DNA of 64,000 nt from Pseudomonadales bacterium. Lineage in GTDB: Bacteria; Pseudomonadota; Gammaproteobacteria; Pseudomonadales; Azotimanducaceae. Made by a program: the position numbers and the translations under genes. The stretch covers positions 186,001 through 250,000 of the forward strand of contig JANQPF010000003.1 of assembly GCA_028285415.1 (NCBI GenBank). The letters are read 5' to 3'. Below are positions 16,902 through 26,630 of the stretch, one piece after another. Position 1 is the first letter of the stretch. Each line of letters starts with the position of its first letter. The notes below the pieces were generated by a model. The model had not been told where the DNA came from. It saw only the letters and a program-made list of their open reading frames with translations, and ran no database searches.

Positions 16902-17753
16902 TCAATCCTGCAGGCTCTGCCTGAGGGTGGTGATCACCGGTGCCGTCTGCGGGCGCTGGCCGCGCCAGAGGTAGAAGCTCTGCGCCGCCTGCTCGACCAG
17001 CATGCCGAGTCCATCCAGGCAGACCGCGGCACCATGGCGGGCAGCCCATGCGGCGAAGTGCGCTGCCGGCCCATAACTCATGTCGTAGCAGACCGCGTTC
17101 TCGACAACTTGCACCGGTAACGGCGCCACCGCTCCCTCGAGACCGAGAGACGTGGCATTGATCACTATATCGGCCGGCTGTGAAATTGCCGCGAAGTCCA
17201 ACGCTTCGATATCTACCTCTCCGGCGAGCCCGGCATGGGCCGTCACCAGCGCCTCCGCCCGCGCGCGCGTTCGATTGGCAATGGTCAGCACCGCGATACC
17301 CGCACGGAGCAGCGGCAGCACTACGCCACACGCGGCGCCGCCCGCGCCGACCAGCAACACCCGGGCGTTTTCCAACGCGACGCCATTGGCACGGAGGTCC
17401 GCCACCAGTCCGATGCCGTCGGTATTGAAGCCGTGCAGGCTGCCATCCGCCATGACCTTGATCGTATTGACCGCCGCGGCCGCGGCTGCGAGTTCGTCGC
17501 GGGCATCGACGACAGCGTGGGCGAGCTCCTTGAAAGGTACGGTGACGTTGAGTCCGGCGCCCCCACTTGTCTTGAAGTCCTCGACAAACCGATCGAATTC
17601 TTCGGGCTCAACCAGGAATTTGTCGTAGCGGATCGCAGCACCGAACTGCGCAGCAAACGATGCGTGTATTTCCGGCGAACGGGAATGGGCAACCGGATTG
17701 CCGACTACCCCGTACCGGGCGGTTTCCCCCGCTTCTGCCACTTCAAACTCCAA
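16902..17753 (-). CDS. aroE: Shikimate dehydrogenase
   Basis: AroE reduces 3-dehydroshikimate to shikimate with NADPH in the aromatic amino acid pathway. The 283-residue protein has the substrate-binding opening GNPVAHSRSPEIH, the catalytic lysine K75 in LNVTVPFK, and the N96 and D112 region (AVNTIK, GFNTDGIG). The Rossmann motif VLLVGAGGAACGV follows. The end carries the usual helical MLVEQAAQSFYLWRG. It lies 43 bp after tsaC, a pairing also known near dprA/def in other gammaproteobacteria. Confidence 0.96.
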   Translation of the reverse strand: MEFEVAEAGETARYGVVGNPVAHSRSPEIHASFAAQFGAAIRYDKFLVEPEEFDRFVEDFKTSGGAGLNVTVPFKELAHAVVDARDELAAAAAAVNTIKVMADGSLHGFNTDGIGLVADLRANGVALENARVLLVGAGGAACGVVLPLLRAGIAVLTIANRTRARAEALVTAHAGLAGEVDIEALDFAAISQPADIVINATSLGLEGAVAPLPVQVVENAVCYDMSYGPAAHFAAWAARHGAAVCLDGLGMLVEQAAQSFYLWRGQRPQTAPVITTLRQSLQD

Positions 17754-17796
17754 TCCGCTGTGCCTGCATCATACCCTGCGCACGGCGGATCCCGCC

Positions 17797-18339
17797 TCAA
17801 CGCAGAATCTTGCCGTCCAGGTCGTGAATGGTGCTGGCACGGCCTGCGCTGCCAACTTCTCCGGCCAGGAAATAGTCCACCAGCGCGCCAAAGTCGCGGC
17901 GTGCAATCTCGCCTTCGGTGATGGGCGGGCAGCCGGACAGATTTGCCGACGTGGAGATCAGCGCTCCGCCGAATGCGGCACAGAGCGCTCGCGCCTGCGC
18001 ATGTCCCGGCACCCGGCAGGCGATGGTCTCCCGCCCGCCCCGAACTTCATCCGGAAAGCTGGTGTCGGGCAATATCCAGGTATGGTGGCCGGGCCAGGAA
18101 GCGCGCACCTCTGCCGCATGCGTCGCGTCGACAGCCGCGAGCTGCGTTTCGAATACCGAGGCCTCAGCGCCGATCAGGACCAGACCTTTGCTGGCGGGAC
18201 GGTTCTTCAGCGCAAAAATCTTATCGATGGCCGCGGCACAGAATGGGTCACAGGCGAAACCCCAGACGCCTTCGGTGGCATGCAGGACAACGCCACCCCC
18301 GGCGAGCGCTGCGGCCGCCGACTCGATGTCCGCGGTCAT
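17797..18339 (-). CDS. tsaC: Threonylcarbamoyl-AMP synthase (YrdC/Sua5 type)
   Basis: TsaC makes threonylcarbamoyl-AMP from threonine, bicarbonate and ATP for the t6A37 modification of ANN-decoding tRNAs. The reading frame extends further upstream, but the conserved protein begins at the ATG at 18339 (MTADIESAAAALAGGGVVLHATEGVWGFACDP), giving 180 residues, the normal single-domain length. Motifs seen are the N-terminal YPTEAVYG-like segment (here HATEGVWGF), KNRPASKGLVLIG, and STSANLSGCPP near the C-terminus. It lies between dprA and aroE. Confidence 0.92.
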   Translation of the reverse strand: MTADIESAAAALAGGGVVLHATEGVWGFACDPFCAAAIDKIFALKNRPASKGLVLIGAEASVFETQLAAVDATHAAEVRASWPGHHTWILPDTSFPDEVRGGRETIACRVPGHAQARALCAAFGGALISTSANLSGCPPITEGEIARRDFGALVDYFLAGEVGSAGRASTIHDLDGKILR

Positions 18340-18391
18340 GGTTGTAAAGCCTGTGCCGCTTCGTTCGGCGCGGCAGGGACCGGGGACATGC

Positions 18392-19489
18392 TCACTCCAG
18401 CGCGTTGGCAAGCGTGCGAATATACCCAAGCCCTTCCTGACGAACAAACCCACCGAGTTCGAGGTCGGTGAGGGTTGCACAAACGAGGGCAAAATCGGTA
18501 CCGACACGCCGGGCGATTTCCTCAGCCAGTACCGGCACCCCATCAACCGCGGCGTAAACCTGCGCCGCCAGGCCTTCGAGCGCCGGTGTCTGCGGGGCAG
18601 GCAAGGCTTCCAGACCCAGGTTATTCAGCACATCACGGGCATCGGTAGCGAGGCCGGCGCCGTGGCGAATGAGTTCGTGGCAACCCTCACTCAAAGGGCT
18701 CTGCACCGGCCCGGGACACGCGTAAACATCGCGGCCCTGCTCGAGCGCCAGGCGGGCCGTGATCAGCGAACCGCTGCGCCGCGATGCCTCGACGACAATC
18801 ACGGCCATGCTGGCACCGCTGATGAGACGATTTCGTTCGGGAAAGCGAAACGGCCGCGGCGGTGTGGCGCTCGGATACTCACTGACGACAATCCCCCCAG
18901 CAGCGACGATGGCGTCGACGAGTGCGGCGTGCCGGCGCGGATAAACCCGGGCCAGACCGCTGCCGAGAAAAGCCGCCGTCAGACCGCCTGCCCGCAGCGC
19001 GCCATCATGCGCGGCAGCATCCACGCCTGTGGCCAGGCCACTGACAATGCAGCAGCCCGGTTTAGCCAGCTCACCGCCCAGATGACGCGCGAGCTCCCGA
19101 CCGGCGCCGGTGCACCGTCTGGCGCCGACCACGGCCACGGTCGGTTGCGAAAAGACGCCGAGGGATCCCCGGTAAAAGAGGATCAATGGCGGGTCGGGGA
19201 TGTGCTTGAGGAGAGGCGGAAAGTCGGCGTCAAAAAAACCCGTTACTCCCACATTGTCACCTGAGCTCCAGGCTGCTGCACCGGGGTCGTACGCAATGGG
19301 CTTTGCCCTTTGCAAGGCTGCTCGCACACGGCCCTCACAGAGCGCTTCGACAGGCGTTTCGCAGTTAAACAAGGTCGTCGACACATCACGTCGCCGCCAA
19401 CAGGCAAGCAGCTCCAGAAGCAGTACCGTTTCCGGCGAAGGGTCAGGAAAAGAGTTTCTTAGTGAGGGCGAGCGTTCTCCTATGGCCAT
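18392..19489 (-). CDS. dprA: DNA-processing protein DprA/Smf
   Basis: DprA binds incoming single-stranded DNA and loads RecA during natural transformation, though many non-competent bacteria also keep it. The 365-residue protein has an N-terminal helical region and a Rossmann-fold core (VAVVGARRCTGAGRELARHL, VSGLATGVDAAAHDGALRAGG). It continues with FPERNRLISGAS and VVEASRRSGSLITARLALEQGRDV, and ends in a winged-helix domain. It starts the leftward dprA-tsaC-aroE-yheV run, 52 bp before tsaC. No strong consensus promoter was found upstream. Confidence 0.95.
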   Translation of the reverse strand: MAIGERSPSLRNSFPDPSPETVLLLELLACWRRRDVSTTLFNCETPVEALCEGRVRAALQRAKPIAYDPGAAAWSSGDNVGVTGFFDADFPPLLKHIPDPPLILFYRGSLGVFSQPTVAVVGARRCTGAGRELARHLGGELAKPGCCIVSGLATGVDAAAHDGALRAGGLTAAFLGSGLARVYPRRHAALVDAIVAAGGIVVSEYPSATPPRPFRFPERNRLISGASMAVIVVEASRRSGSLITARLALEQGRDVYACPGPVQSPLSEGCHELIRHGAGLATDARDVLNNLGLEALPAPQTPALEGLAAQVYAAVDGVPVLAEEIARRVGTDFALVCATLTDLELGGFVRQEGLGYIRTLANALE

Positions 19490-19598
19490 GTAAACAAACT
19501 ACGCCACGCCAGCGGGTCGCTTTACCGGGCGATGGCCTTTTTCTCAGTAAGACACCCGCTTTCCGACAAGTGCGCCGACGCGCACCAATGCGCACCAA

Positions 19599-19628
19599 GA
19601 AAAAACCCCGCGTCTGCGGGGCTTTTTT
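19599..19628 (-). terminator. Intrinsic terminator of the LysM gene
   Basis: A CCCCGC/GCGGGG stem with a 4-base loop (19606-19621) is flanked by A-rich sequence on the left and T-rich sequence on the right, so it reads as stem plus U tract in both directions. It lies just past the stop of the leftward LysM gene and upstream of dprA, insulating dprA from it. Confidence 0.85.
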
Positions 19629-19649
19629 AAACTCAACGAAAGAAAGGAG

Positions 19650-20726
19650 TTACGGGTTGCGCACCTCGTCGAATACCGCCAGCGGCCGCTCGGTAACCAG
19701 CACCAGGCCGTAGGACAGTTTTTCAAACGTGCGGAAGATCATCAGCAGTCCGGCTCGCTCACTAGGCAGACGGATCGTCTGATTGGCGATCCGGTCGCGG
19801 GCGATCGCGCCGCGCTTGTAGATGGCGAGGACGTTTCCGACCTCGAGGTCTTCGCGCTCACCACGATTGACGACAACAACGTCGAACTGACCAACCTGGG
19901 TGACACCGCTGAATACGGAGATGATCTGACCGAAGATCTGGCCCTCGGGTGCGCTGGGGAAGAAATTGGAATCAACCTTGCGCTCTTCAGTCGGTAGCAC
20001 GCGGTCACCAATGAAGAGTTCCTCGCGAGTTTGCCGCACTGCCATCGTCGCAATCTCGCCTTCCTGCGCGACCGCCGTGCCGAGACCAATATAAGTGGCT
20101 TCGCGCCCCAGTACTTCGTTGGTTTCCGGGTCTACATAGACCGGTCCCTTGCGCACAACGTTGTAAGAGTCGTTGATGTCGAGCTCACCGCGGATGTAAA
20201 CGCGATCGCCCGCACCGAGCACCAGCCGTTCACTTTCACCCTGCACCACGTAGGGAGCTGCATCCAGCACCCCGTTACCCACTACCCGGTTGTCCACCAG
20301 AAAACCCTGGATGGCGTCGAGGCTGATGGCGGGAATGGCTGACTCGAGCGGCGTCGCACGGATCTCCGGTTGCAGACTCACGGTATCCGACGGCGTCAGT
20401 TTATACGTACGTCCGGCATCACCACGGCGCAGCTGCAGGCGCGGCTGACCGTCGACATAAATCAACGCAATCTGATCACCCGGGTAAATCAGGTGCGGGT
20501 TCTCAATCTGCGGATTGATCTGCCAGATATCCGGCCACAGCCACGGCCGCGAAAGAAACGTGCCGCTGATGTCCCAGAGGGTATCGCCTTTCACCACCTC
20601 GTAGATGTCCGGATGACCCGGCTTGAGATACTGCGAGATGTCTTCAGCAAGCGCCGCGGGGCCCGCTGACGTCACCCCAAGCCATAGTACGCAGGAAGTC
20701 AGTAAATGCTTACATACTCTTTTCAC
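19650..20726 (-). CDS. Exported LysM-domain protein
   Basis: This is probably a periplasmic or envelope protein that binds peptidoglycan. The GTG at 20726 is chosen because AAGGA lies about 11 bases upstream and because it opens a good signal peptide (KRVCKHLLTSCVLWLGVTSAGPAALA). The longer in-frame reading to 20849 would bury that signal and the promoter. A LysM domain follows at about residues 38-85 (YEVVKGDTLWDISGTFL...IWQINPQIENPHLIYPGDQIALIY). The remaining 270 residues have no family I can name. A LysM protein next to def/fmt also occurs in Pseudomonas. Confidence 0.88.
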   Translation of the reverse strand: MKRVCKHLLTSCVLWLGVTSAGPAALAEDISQYLKPGHPDIYEVVKGDTLWDISGTFLSRPWLWPDIWQINPQIENPHLIYPGDQIALIYVDGQPRLQLRRGDAGRTYKLTPSDTVSLQPEIRATPLESAIPAISLDAIQGFLVDNRVVGNGVLDAAPYVVQGESERLVLGAGDRVYIRGELDINDSYNVVRKGPVYVDPETNEVLGREATYIGLGTAVAQEGEIATMAVRQTREELFIGDRVLPTEERKVDSNFFPSAPEGQIFGQIISVFSGVTQVGQFDVVVVNRGEREDLEVGNVLAIYKRGAIARDRIANQTIRLPSERAGLLMIFRTFEKLSYGLVLVTERPLAVFDEVRNP

Positions 20727-20751
20727 GACGCTACATGTCCTTTGTGTGATT

Positions 20752-20780
20752 AATAAAGTCGCGCTTTTGAGGTGGTTCAA
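20752..20780 (-). promoter_or_regulatory. Promoter of the LysM gene
   Basis: On the minus strand TTGAAC (20775-20780), a 17-bp spacer and TTTATT (20752-20757) precede the gene. Transcription would start near 20745, about 20 nt before the GTG at 20726, which supports that start. Confidence 0.5.
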
Positions 20781-20810
20781 CCGGCCGCCACCGGGAAAGA
20801 GCGTTTCAGC

Positions 20811-20840
20811 TTCAAACCAGCAGCCGCAAAAAGCTATAAT
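20811..20840 (+). promoter_or_regulatory. Promoter of def-fmt-rsmB-trkA-trkH
   Basis: TTCAAA (20811-20816), an 18-bp spacer and a perfect TATAAT (20835-20840) lie about 90 bp before the def start. It diverges from the LysM promoter only 30 bp away. Confidence 0.6.
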
Positions 20841-20932
20841 CCGCGCCATCTTAGCAGCACAAATTAGACCAATACTAGAGACAGTTCACAGCTGTCGTAA
20901 CGGCAAAAAGCTCTATCCAGATACCCTTTTAC

Positions 20933-21436
20933 ATGACGATATTGAACATTCTGCACTACCCCGACCAGCGACTACGCACCAAAGCCGTGCCTGTCACGGA
21001 TTTCGGGCCGGAACTCGAGCAATTCGGCGCTGACCTGCTCGAAACGATGTACGCCGCGCCGGGTATTGGTCTGGCCGCGACCCAGGTTGATGTCCATCAA
21101 CGCATCATTGCCGTAGACGTTTCCGAAAACCACGACGACCCGCATGTTCTGGTGAATCCCGTGCTCACCCTGCACGGCGAGCTGCAGGAAACGGAGGAGG
21201 GCTGCCTGTCCGTACCCGGGATCTACGAACCGGTCCGTCGCGCGGAGCGAATCACCGTGGCAGCACGCACGCCGGCCGGCGACGAGATCAGCTTCGAGGC
21301 GGACGGGCTGCTCGCCGTCTGTATCCAGCACGAGTGCGACCACCTCGAGGGCAAGCTCTTCGTCGACTATCTGTCGAGTCTGAAGCGCTCCCGGATTCGC
21401 AAAAAACTGCAGAAGCAACAGAAGCAGCGTGCCTGA
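20933..21436 (+). CDS. def: Peptide deformylase
   Basis: This metalloenzyme removes the N-formyl group from nascent proteins. All three family motifs are present in the 167 residues: GIGLAATQ (45-52), EGCLSVP with metal ligand C91, and HECDH with H133, catalytic E134 and H137. The basic C-terminal tail ([16 protein letters not shown]) is common in this family. It overlaps fmt by 8 bp, which puts the formyl-adding and formyl-removing enzymes on one message, as in E. coli. Confidence 0.98.
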   Translation: MTILNILHYPDQRLRTKAVPVTDFGPELEQFGADLLETMYAAPGIGLAATQVDVHQRIIAVDVSENHDDPHVLVNPVLTLHGELQETEEGCLSVPGIYEPVRRAERITVAARTPAGDEISFEADGLLAVCIQHECDHLEGKLFVDYLSSLKRSRIRKKLQKQQKQRA

Positions 21437-22397
21437 GTTGCGTATCGGCTTCGCCGGAAGCCCCGAATTTGCCGCGGCGATCCTGGCGCAGCTGGCCAAA
21501 ACAGCCTTTCGTCCCTGCGCCGTACTCACCCAGCCCGACCGGCCGAGCGGACGCGGCAAGAAAGTCAAACCCAACGCAGTCAAGCAGCTTGCCGAAGAGC
21601 TTGGCCTGCCGGTGCAGCAGCCGGAGAACTTCAAGAAAAAGGCGGCCCGGGAGGCATTGGCGGCCTGCAACCTCGACGTCCTGATCGTCGCCGCGTACGG
21701 CCTGATTCTGCCCCAGGCTGTGCTCGATACACCGCGCCATGGGTGCATCAACGTCCACGCCTCCCTGCTGCCGCGCTGGCGCGGCGCGGCACCGATCGAA
21801 CGGGCGATGATGGCCGGCGATACCACCACCGGCGTGTGCATCATGCAAATGGAAGCCGGGCTCGACACCGGCCCGGTGCTCGCGAGCGCCGAGTTACCGA
21901 TCAGCGAACCGCTCGATGCCGCAGCGCTCGAGGCCGCGCTTGCCGATTCCGGCGCCGGACTTCTGCTGGAGGTGCTCAAGCAGCTGGCAGACTCCGGTGC
22001 CCTGCCGCAAGCGGTCCCTCAGGACGACGCTCTCGCCACCTACGCACACAAGCTGACCGCAACCGATCGGGTGGTCGACTGGCAGCAGGACGCCGCTGTC
22101 ATCGCGCGACAGGTCTGTGCGCTGGCGCCGCGCCTGCCCGTCAGGGTCGAAATTAACGGCACGGGCGTGCAGCTCCTTGGCGCCAGCACCCGCGAACAAG
22201 GTATCGCCGCTGATGACGTGCCACCCGCCGGGACGATTGTCGACGCCACCAAACAGGGGATCATCGTGCAATGTGCAACCAACTTGTTGCAAATAACTGC
22301 CCTCAAGGTCGAGCGCGGCAAAGGCAAAGCGCTCGACCCGGCCGCCGCCGTTAACGGATTCAGCGATCTGTTCTTCTCCGGGGCGCGCTGCAACTGA
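21429..22397 (+). CDS. fmt: Methionyl-tRNA formyltransferase
   Basis: Fmt transfers the formyl group from 10-formyl-THF to initiator Met-tRNA. The 322-residue protein starts at GTG inside the end of def (8-bp overlap). The catalytic residues N108, H110 and D146 lie in [17 protein letters not shown] and [10 protein letters not shown]-terminal OB-like tRNA-binding domain follows from about residue 205. It is 7 bp upstream of rsmB. Confidence 0.97.
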   Translation: MPELRIGFAGSPEFAAAILAQLAKTAFRPCAVLTQPDRPSGRGKKVKPNAVKQLAEELGLPVQQPENFKKKAAREALAACNLDVLIVAAYGLILPQAVLDTPRHGCINVHASLLPRWRGAAPIERAMMAGDTTTGVCIMQMEAGLDTGPVLASAELPISEPLDAAALEAALADSGAGLLLEVLKQLADSGALPQAVPQDDALATYAHKLTATDRVVDWQQDAAVIARQVCALAPRLPVRVEINGTGVQLLGASTREQGIAADDVPPAGTIVDATKQGIIVQCATNLLQITALKVERGKGKALDPAAAVNGFSDLFFSGARCN

Positions 22398-22404
22398 GTC
22401 CGCC

Positions 22405-23787
22405 TTGAGCCGCAACGCACCAACCGGCCCGATTCTGCGCGCCAACGTCGCGCGCGCGTTGGTCCAGGTGGTTATCAAAAACCGAACGATCGATTGGATT
22501 CTCCAAGAGAGGCCGGAATGGGTCGCTGAACCCCTCGCCAGGGAGCTGCTGTATGGGACCGTGCGACACTATTTCACCCTGCGGGCAGGCCTCGATCGGC
22601 AGCTCGAAAAGCCCCTGCGACGTAAGGATAGTGATATCGACTGCTTGCTGTTAGTAGGCGCTTACCAACTCGCTTACACTCATGTGGCAGACCACGCCGT
22701 GTTGAACGAAACGGTCGCCGCCTGCAAGCCTTTGCGCAAACCGTGGGCCAGGGGATTGGTCAATGCCGTCCTGAGAAATTGGCAAAAACCCGACCAAACG
22801 TTTGATCACCCGGATTGGATGATATCTCAACTGCGCGCCGAATATGCCGACGATTGGCAGGCTTTACTGGCCGCCAACAACGATCGCGCCCCGATGTCGT
22901 TGCGCGTTAATACCACCCGGGTCGATCCTGCGGATTATCTGGCGGTGCTGATATTGCACACCTCCGCCCGCCCCGGGCCCGTGCCCTCGAGCATCATCCT
23001 CGACAAACCCTGTGCCTCCGCGACGCTGCCAGGTTGGCAGGCAGGCGAGATTGCGGTGCAGGACGCGGGCGCACAGTGCGCCGCAACGCTGCTGCTCAAC
23101 TCCCTTGAAGCAACCACGGATTTGCGTGTGCTGGATGCGTGTGCCGCACCCGGTGGCAAGCTCGCTCATCTCGCGGAGGAGATTGCCGCTCACGGCGGCG
23201 GTCATCTTGTTGGTCTGGATCACAGCACCGCGCGGATCGACGTCACCCGCGGCATTCTCGCCCGCCTCGGACATGAAATAGAACTCATCACGGCCGACGC
23301 CGCAGATGCCAGCTGGTGGGACGGTCACCTGTTTACCCACATTCTCGTCGATGCGCCCTGTTCCGGTACCGGCACCCTGCGCCGCCACCCGGACATCAAA
23401 CTGCTCCTCAACCCGGCAGCAATCGATGATCACGTTGCCTTGCAGCTGGCCATCCTCGAGAACCTCTGGCCCATGCTGGCACCGGGCGGCAGTCTGCTCT
23501 ACTGCACCTGTTCTCTGTTCGAGGCGGAGAATGATGGCGTCGTGACGACGTTTCTCGAAGCCCTCGGTAAAAAGGGTCTACAATACGGCCGCGCGATCGA
23601 AGCAACCGGCAACAATCCGTCCGACGATCTGGACGAACACAAAGAAGCAAACGTGGTTCCCATAACACTTCCCACAGGCCGTCGTACCCGCCACGGCTGG
23701 CAACTCCTCCCGACGGACCCACGCACAGACGGTTTCTACTATGCTTTGTTGAAGAAATCCGCAGACGTGCCGGACACGACGTCATGA
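22405..23787 (+). CDS. rsmB: 16S rRNA (cytosine-967 C5)-methyltransferase
   Basis: RsmB methylates C967 of 16S rRNA. It starts at TTG (22405). The 460 residues comprise a NusB-like N-terminal domain (about 1-140) and a Rossmann methyltransferase domain with SAM motif [15 protein letters not shown]. The PC motif is [16 protein letters not shown], and the catalytic TC motif is [13 protein letters not shown]. It overlaps trkA by 4 bp. The order fmt-rsmB-trkA is shared with E. coli. Confidence 0.96.
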   Translation: MSRNAPTGPILRANVARALVQVVIKNRTIDWILQERPEWVAEPLARELLYGTVRHYFTLRAGLDRQLEKPLRRKDSDIDCLLLVGAYQLAYTHVADHAVLNETVAACKPLRKPWARGLVNAVLRNWQKPDQTFDHPDWMISQLRAEYADDWQALLAANNDRAPMSLRVNTTRVDPADYLAVLILHTSARPGPVPSSIILDKPCASATLPGWQAGEIAVQDAGAQCAATLLLNSLEATTDLRVLDACAAPGGKLAHLAEEIAAHGGGHLVGLDHSTARIDVTRGILARLGHEIELITADAADASWWDGHLFTHILVDAPCSGTGTLRRHPDIKLLLNPAAIDDHVALQLAILENLWPMLAPGGSLLYCTCSLFEAENDGVVTTFLEALGKKGLQYGRAIEATGNNPSDDLDEHKEANVVPITLPTGRRTRHGWQLLPTDPRTDGFYYALLKKSADVPDTTS

Positions 23788-25157
23788 AAATTCTAATCCT
23801 CGGTGGCGGGCAGGTCGGTGGCACCCTCGCGGAGAACCTCGCCAAAGAAGCGTTCGACGTCACCCTGGTAGACAGCAAAACCGAGCGGCTGCAGGAGCTG
23901 TCCGAGCGCCTGGATATCCAGACCGTGGAAGGCTGGGCGTCTCATCCCGATGTGCTGCGTCGAGCGGGCGCCGACGATGCCGACATTCTCGTTGCAGTGA
24001 CCTCCAGCGACGAGGTCAACATGATTGCCTGCCAGGTCTGCTACTCACTTTTCAGAACGCCGACAAAAATCGCTCGCGTGCGCGCCTCCTCGTATACCAC
24101 ACGGGAAGGATTCTTCTCCAAGGAACACATGCCCATCGACGTCCTGATCAATCCGGAACAGGTCGTCACGAACCATATCCACGAGCTGCTGAAACACCCC
24201 GGCGCGCTGCAGGTGCTGGACTTCGCGGACGGGCGTGTCCAGCTGGTGGCGATGCGCGCCTACTACGGCGGGCCGCTGGTTGGCCAGGCGCTCAGCTTTC
24301 TGCGCGAGCACATGCCGAATGCAGACACGCGGGTTGCGGCGATTTTCCGTCGTGGGCGGCCCATCATTCCGAAGGGGGATACCGTCATCGAGGCGGATGA
24401 CGAAGTCTTCTTCATCGCGGCGCGGGAGCATATCGACGCCGTCATGGGTGAGCTGCGCAAGGTCGAACGCCCGTTCAAACGCGTGATGATTGCGGGCGGC
24501 GGCAACGTCGGCGCGCGGCTCGCACAGGCGGTGGAGGATCACTACGCCGTCAAGCTCATCGAGTACAGCGTGCCAAGGGCCAAGTTCCTGGCTGACCAGC
24601 TCATCAAGACGGTTGTGCTGCAGGGTGACGCCACCGACAGGGAGCTGCTTCTGGAGGAGAACATCGAACAGTGCGACGCATTCTGCGCCGTCACCAACGA
24701 TGACGAGGTGAACATCATGTCCTCGCTGATGGCCAAACGCCTCGGCGTGCGGCAGGTGATGACGCTCATCTCGAAACCCGCCTACGTTGATCTCATGCAG
24801 GGCGCTGACATCGACATTGCCGTATCGCCGCAACAAGCAACAACAAGCTCACTCCTGTCGCATGTGCGACGTGCGGACGTCGCGCGCGTGCACAGCCTGC
24901 GCCGCGGCGCTGCTGAGGCCATCGAAGCGGTTGCGCATGGCGATTCGAAGAATTCCAAGGTGGTCGGGCGGCGCATCAGCGACATCGATCTGCCGGAGGG
25001 TGCAGCCATCGGCGCCATCGTACGCGGCAGCGAAGTGCTGATTGCCCACGACAACGTGGTCGTGGAGCCAGACGACCACGTCATCATCTTTCTCATCGAC
25101 AAAAAGCAGGTACGGGCGGTGGAACGATTGTTCCAGGTTGGCCTCAGCTTTTTCTAG
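23784..25157 (+). CDS. trkA: Trk potassium uptake system regulatory subunit TrkA
   Basis: TrkA is a cytoplasmic NAD(H)-binding gating subunit that controls the TrkH potassium channel. The 457 residues form two tandem RCK units, each with a Rossmann dinucleotide motif: [15 protein letters not shown] at 4-18 and [15 protein letters not shown] near 236. Each unit is followed by a RCK_C domain. It overlaps rsmB by 4 bp and precedes trkH by 24 bp, so channel and gate are co-expressed. Confidence 0.97.
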   Translation: MKILILGGGQVGGTLAENLAKEAFDVTLVDSKTERLQELSERLDIQTVEGWASHPDVLRRAGADDADILVAVTSSDEVNMIACQVCYSLFRTPTKIARVRASSYTTREGFFSKEHMPIDVLINPEQVVTNHIHELLKHPGALQVLDFADGRVQLVAMRAYYGGPLVGQALSFLREHMPNADTRVAAIFRRGRPIIPKGDTVIEADDEVFFIAAREHIDAVMGELRKVERPFKRVMIAGGGNVGARLAQAVEDHYAVKLIEYSVPRAKFLADQLIKTVVLQGDATDRELLLEENIEQCDAFCAVTNDDEVNIMSSLMAKRLGVRQVMTLISKPAYVDLMQGADIDIAVSPQQATTSSLLSHVRRADVARVHSLRRGAAEAIEAVAHGDSKNSKVVGRRISDIDLPEGAAIGAIVRGSEVLIAHDNVVVEPDDHVIIFLIDKKQVRAVERLFQVGLSFF

Positions 25158-25181
25158 GCGGCAGGACAGAGCGCTCGCCTC

Positions 25182-26627
25182 ATGCACCTTGCGGTCATCT
25201 TCAGAGTCACCGGCACCCTGCTGACATTTTTCAGCCTGACGTTTCTTATCCCGGCCGCCATTGCCTGGTTCTACGGTGAGAAGATGCTCGGCAGCTTCGG
25301 GCTCGCCTTCGCCATCACGTTCGCGAGCGGCCTGATCCTGTGGCTCCCGTTACGAGGCAATCGGGAGCTCAGAGGGGGTGACGGCTTTCTCATCACAGCG
25401 CTCTTCTACATTGGCCTCGGCATCTTCGGCGCCATTCCGCTGTATTTTGCCGAATCTACTCAGCTCAGCTTCACGGACGCCGCGTTCGAGTCGATGTCGG
25501 GCCTGACGACAACGGGTGCGACGGTCATCACGGGGCTCGATGCGTTGCCGAAATCCCTGCTGTTTTACCGCCAGCTTCTGCAGTGGCTCGGCGGCATGGG
25601 CATCATCGTTCTGGCGGTTGCCATCTTCCCCATGCTCGGTATTGGCGGCATGCAGCTCTATCGAACGGAGTCGCCTGGACCGGCCAAGGACAACAAGCTC
25701 ACGCCACGTATCACGGAGACCGCCAAAGCGCTCTGGTACATCTACCTGAGTCTGACCATCGCCTGTGCGCTCGCCTACTGGCTCGCCGGCATGACGCCTT
25801 TCGATGCGATCAGCCACAGCTTCTCCACAGTCGCCATTGGCGGATTCTCGACACACGATGCGAGCATTGGATTTTTTGCGAGCCCCACCATAGAAGCGGT
25901 GGCAATGGTGTTCATGCTGCTCTCGGGCATCAACTTCGGCCTGCATTTTCTCGTGTGGCGGCGGCGCAATCCCCTGCACTACTTCCAGGACGCAGAAGTG
26001 AAAACCTACCTGCTGGTGCTGGCACTGGTTGCCGCCGTGGTGTGCAGCATTCTCTATCTGTATCCGCAGGAAGGTGTGGCACCGCTACGGGACGGTCTTT
26101 TCCAGACGATTTCCGTGGCGACCACAACAGGTTTTACCACCCAGAACTTTTCGCTCTGGCCATCCGTTGCCCCCGTGCTTTTACTACTCGCCGCGTTTGC
26201 CGGCGGCTGTGCCGGTTCCACCGCAGGTGGCATCAAGATGATTCGCGTGCTGATGATTTACCTGCAGGGTATGCGCGAAGTAAAGCGCCTGATCCATCCG
26301 AACGGCGTGTTCCCGATCAAGCTCAACAACGCGCCGGTGGCTGACCGGCTGATCGAGGCCGTGTGGAGCTTCTTCAGCGTATACGTGATTGTCTTCTTGC
26401 TCATGGTGACCGCGGTGATGTTGGCCGGGGACCTGGACTTCATCACGGCCTTCTCCGCGGTTGGCGCATGTCTCAACAATCTTGGTCCGGGTCTTGGCGA
26501 AGTGGCGCTGAACTACGAGTCGCTGGCTCCGAGCGTGAAGTGGATGCTGATGTTCACCATGATGCTCGGCCGCCTGGAAATCTTCACTCTCCTGGTGCTC
26601 CTCACGCCGGCGTACTGGCGGCGCTGA
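25182..26627 (+). CDS. trkH: Trk potassium uptake channel TrkH
   Basis: This is the membrane channel subunit for K+ uptake. The 481-residue protein has the four M1-P-M2-type repeats of the SKT family. The selectivity loops are recognisable as SMSGLTTTGATV, FSTVAIGGFSTHD, ISVATTTGFTTQNF and FSAVGACLNNLGPGLGE. It pairs with TrkA immediately upstream. It ends 3 bp before the convergent acyltransferase gene, leaving no room for a separate terminator. Confidence 0.97.
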   Translation: MHLAVIFRVTGTLLTFFSLTFLIPAAIAWFYGEKMLGSFGLAFAITFASGLILWLPLRGNRELRGGDGFLITALFYIGLGIFGAIPLYFAESTQLSFTDAAFESMSGLTTTGATVITGLDALPKSLLFYRQLLQWLGGMGIIVLAVAIFPMLGIGGMQLYRTESPGPAKDNKLTPRITETAKALWYIYLSLTIACALAYWLAGMTPFDAISHSFSTVAIGGFSTHDASIGFFASPTIEAVAMVFMLLSGINFGLHFLVWRRRNPLHYFQDAEVKTYLLVLALVAAVVCSILYLYPQEGVAPLRDGLFQTISVATTTGFTTQNFSLWPSVAPVLLLLAAFAGGCAGSTAGGIKMIRVLMIYLQGMREVKRLIHPNGVFPIKLNNAPVADRLIEAVWSFFSVYVIVFLLMVTAVMLAGDLDFITAFSAVGACLNNLGPGLGEVALNYESLAPSVKWMLMFTMMLGRLEIFTLLVLLTPAYWRR

Positions 26628-26630
26628 CAC

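Noticed and set aside
18340-18546. Upstream extension of TsaC by 69 residues
   Set aside because: It overlaps the dprA coding region, and the single-domain family begins at ATG 18339.
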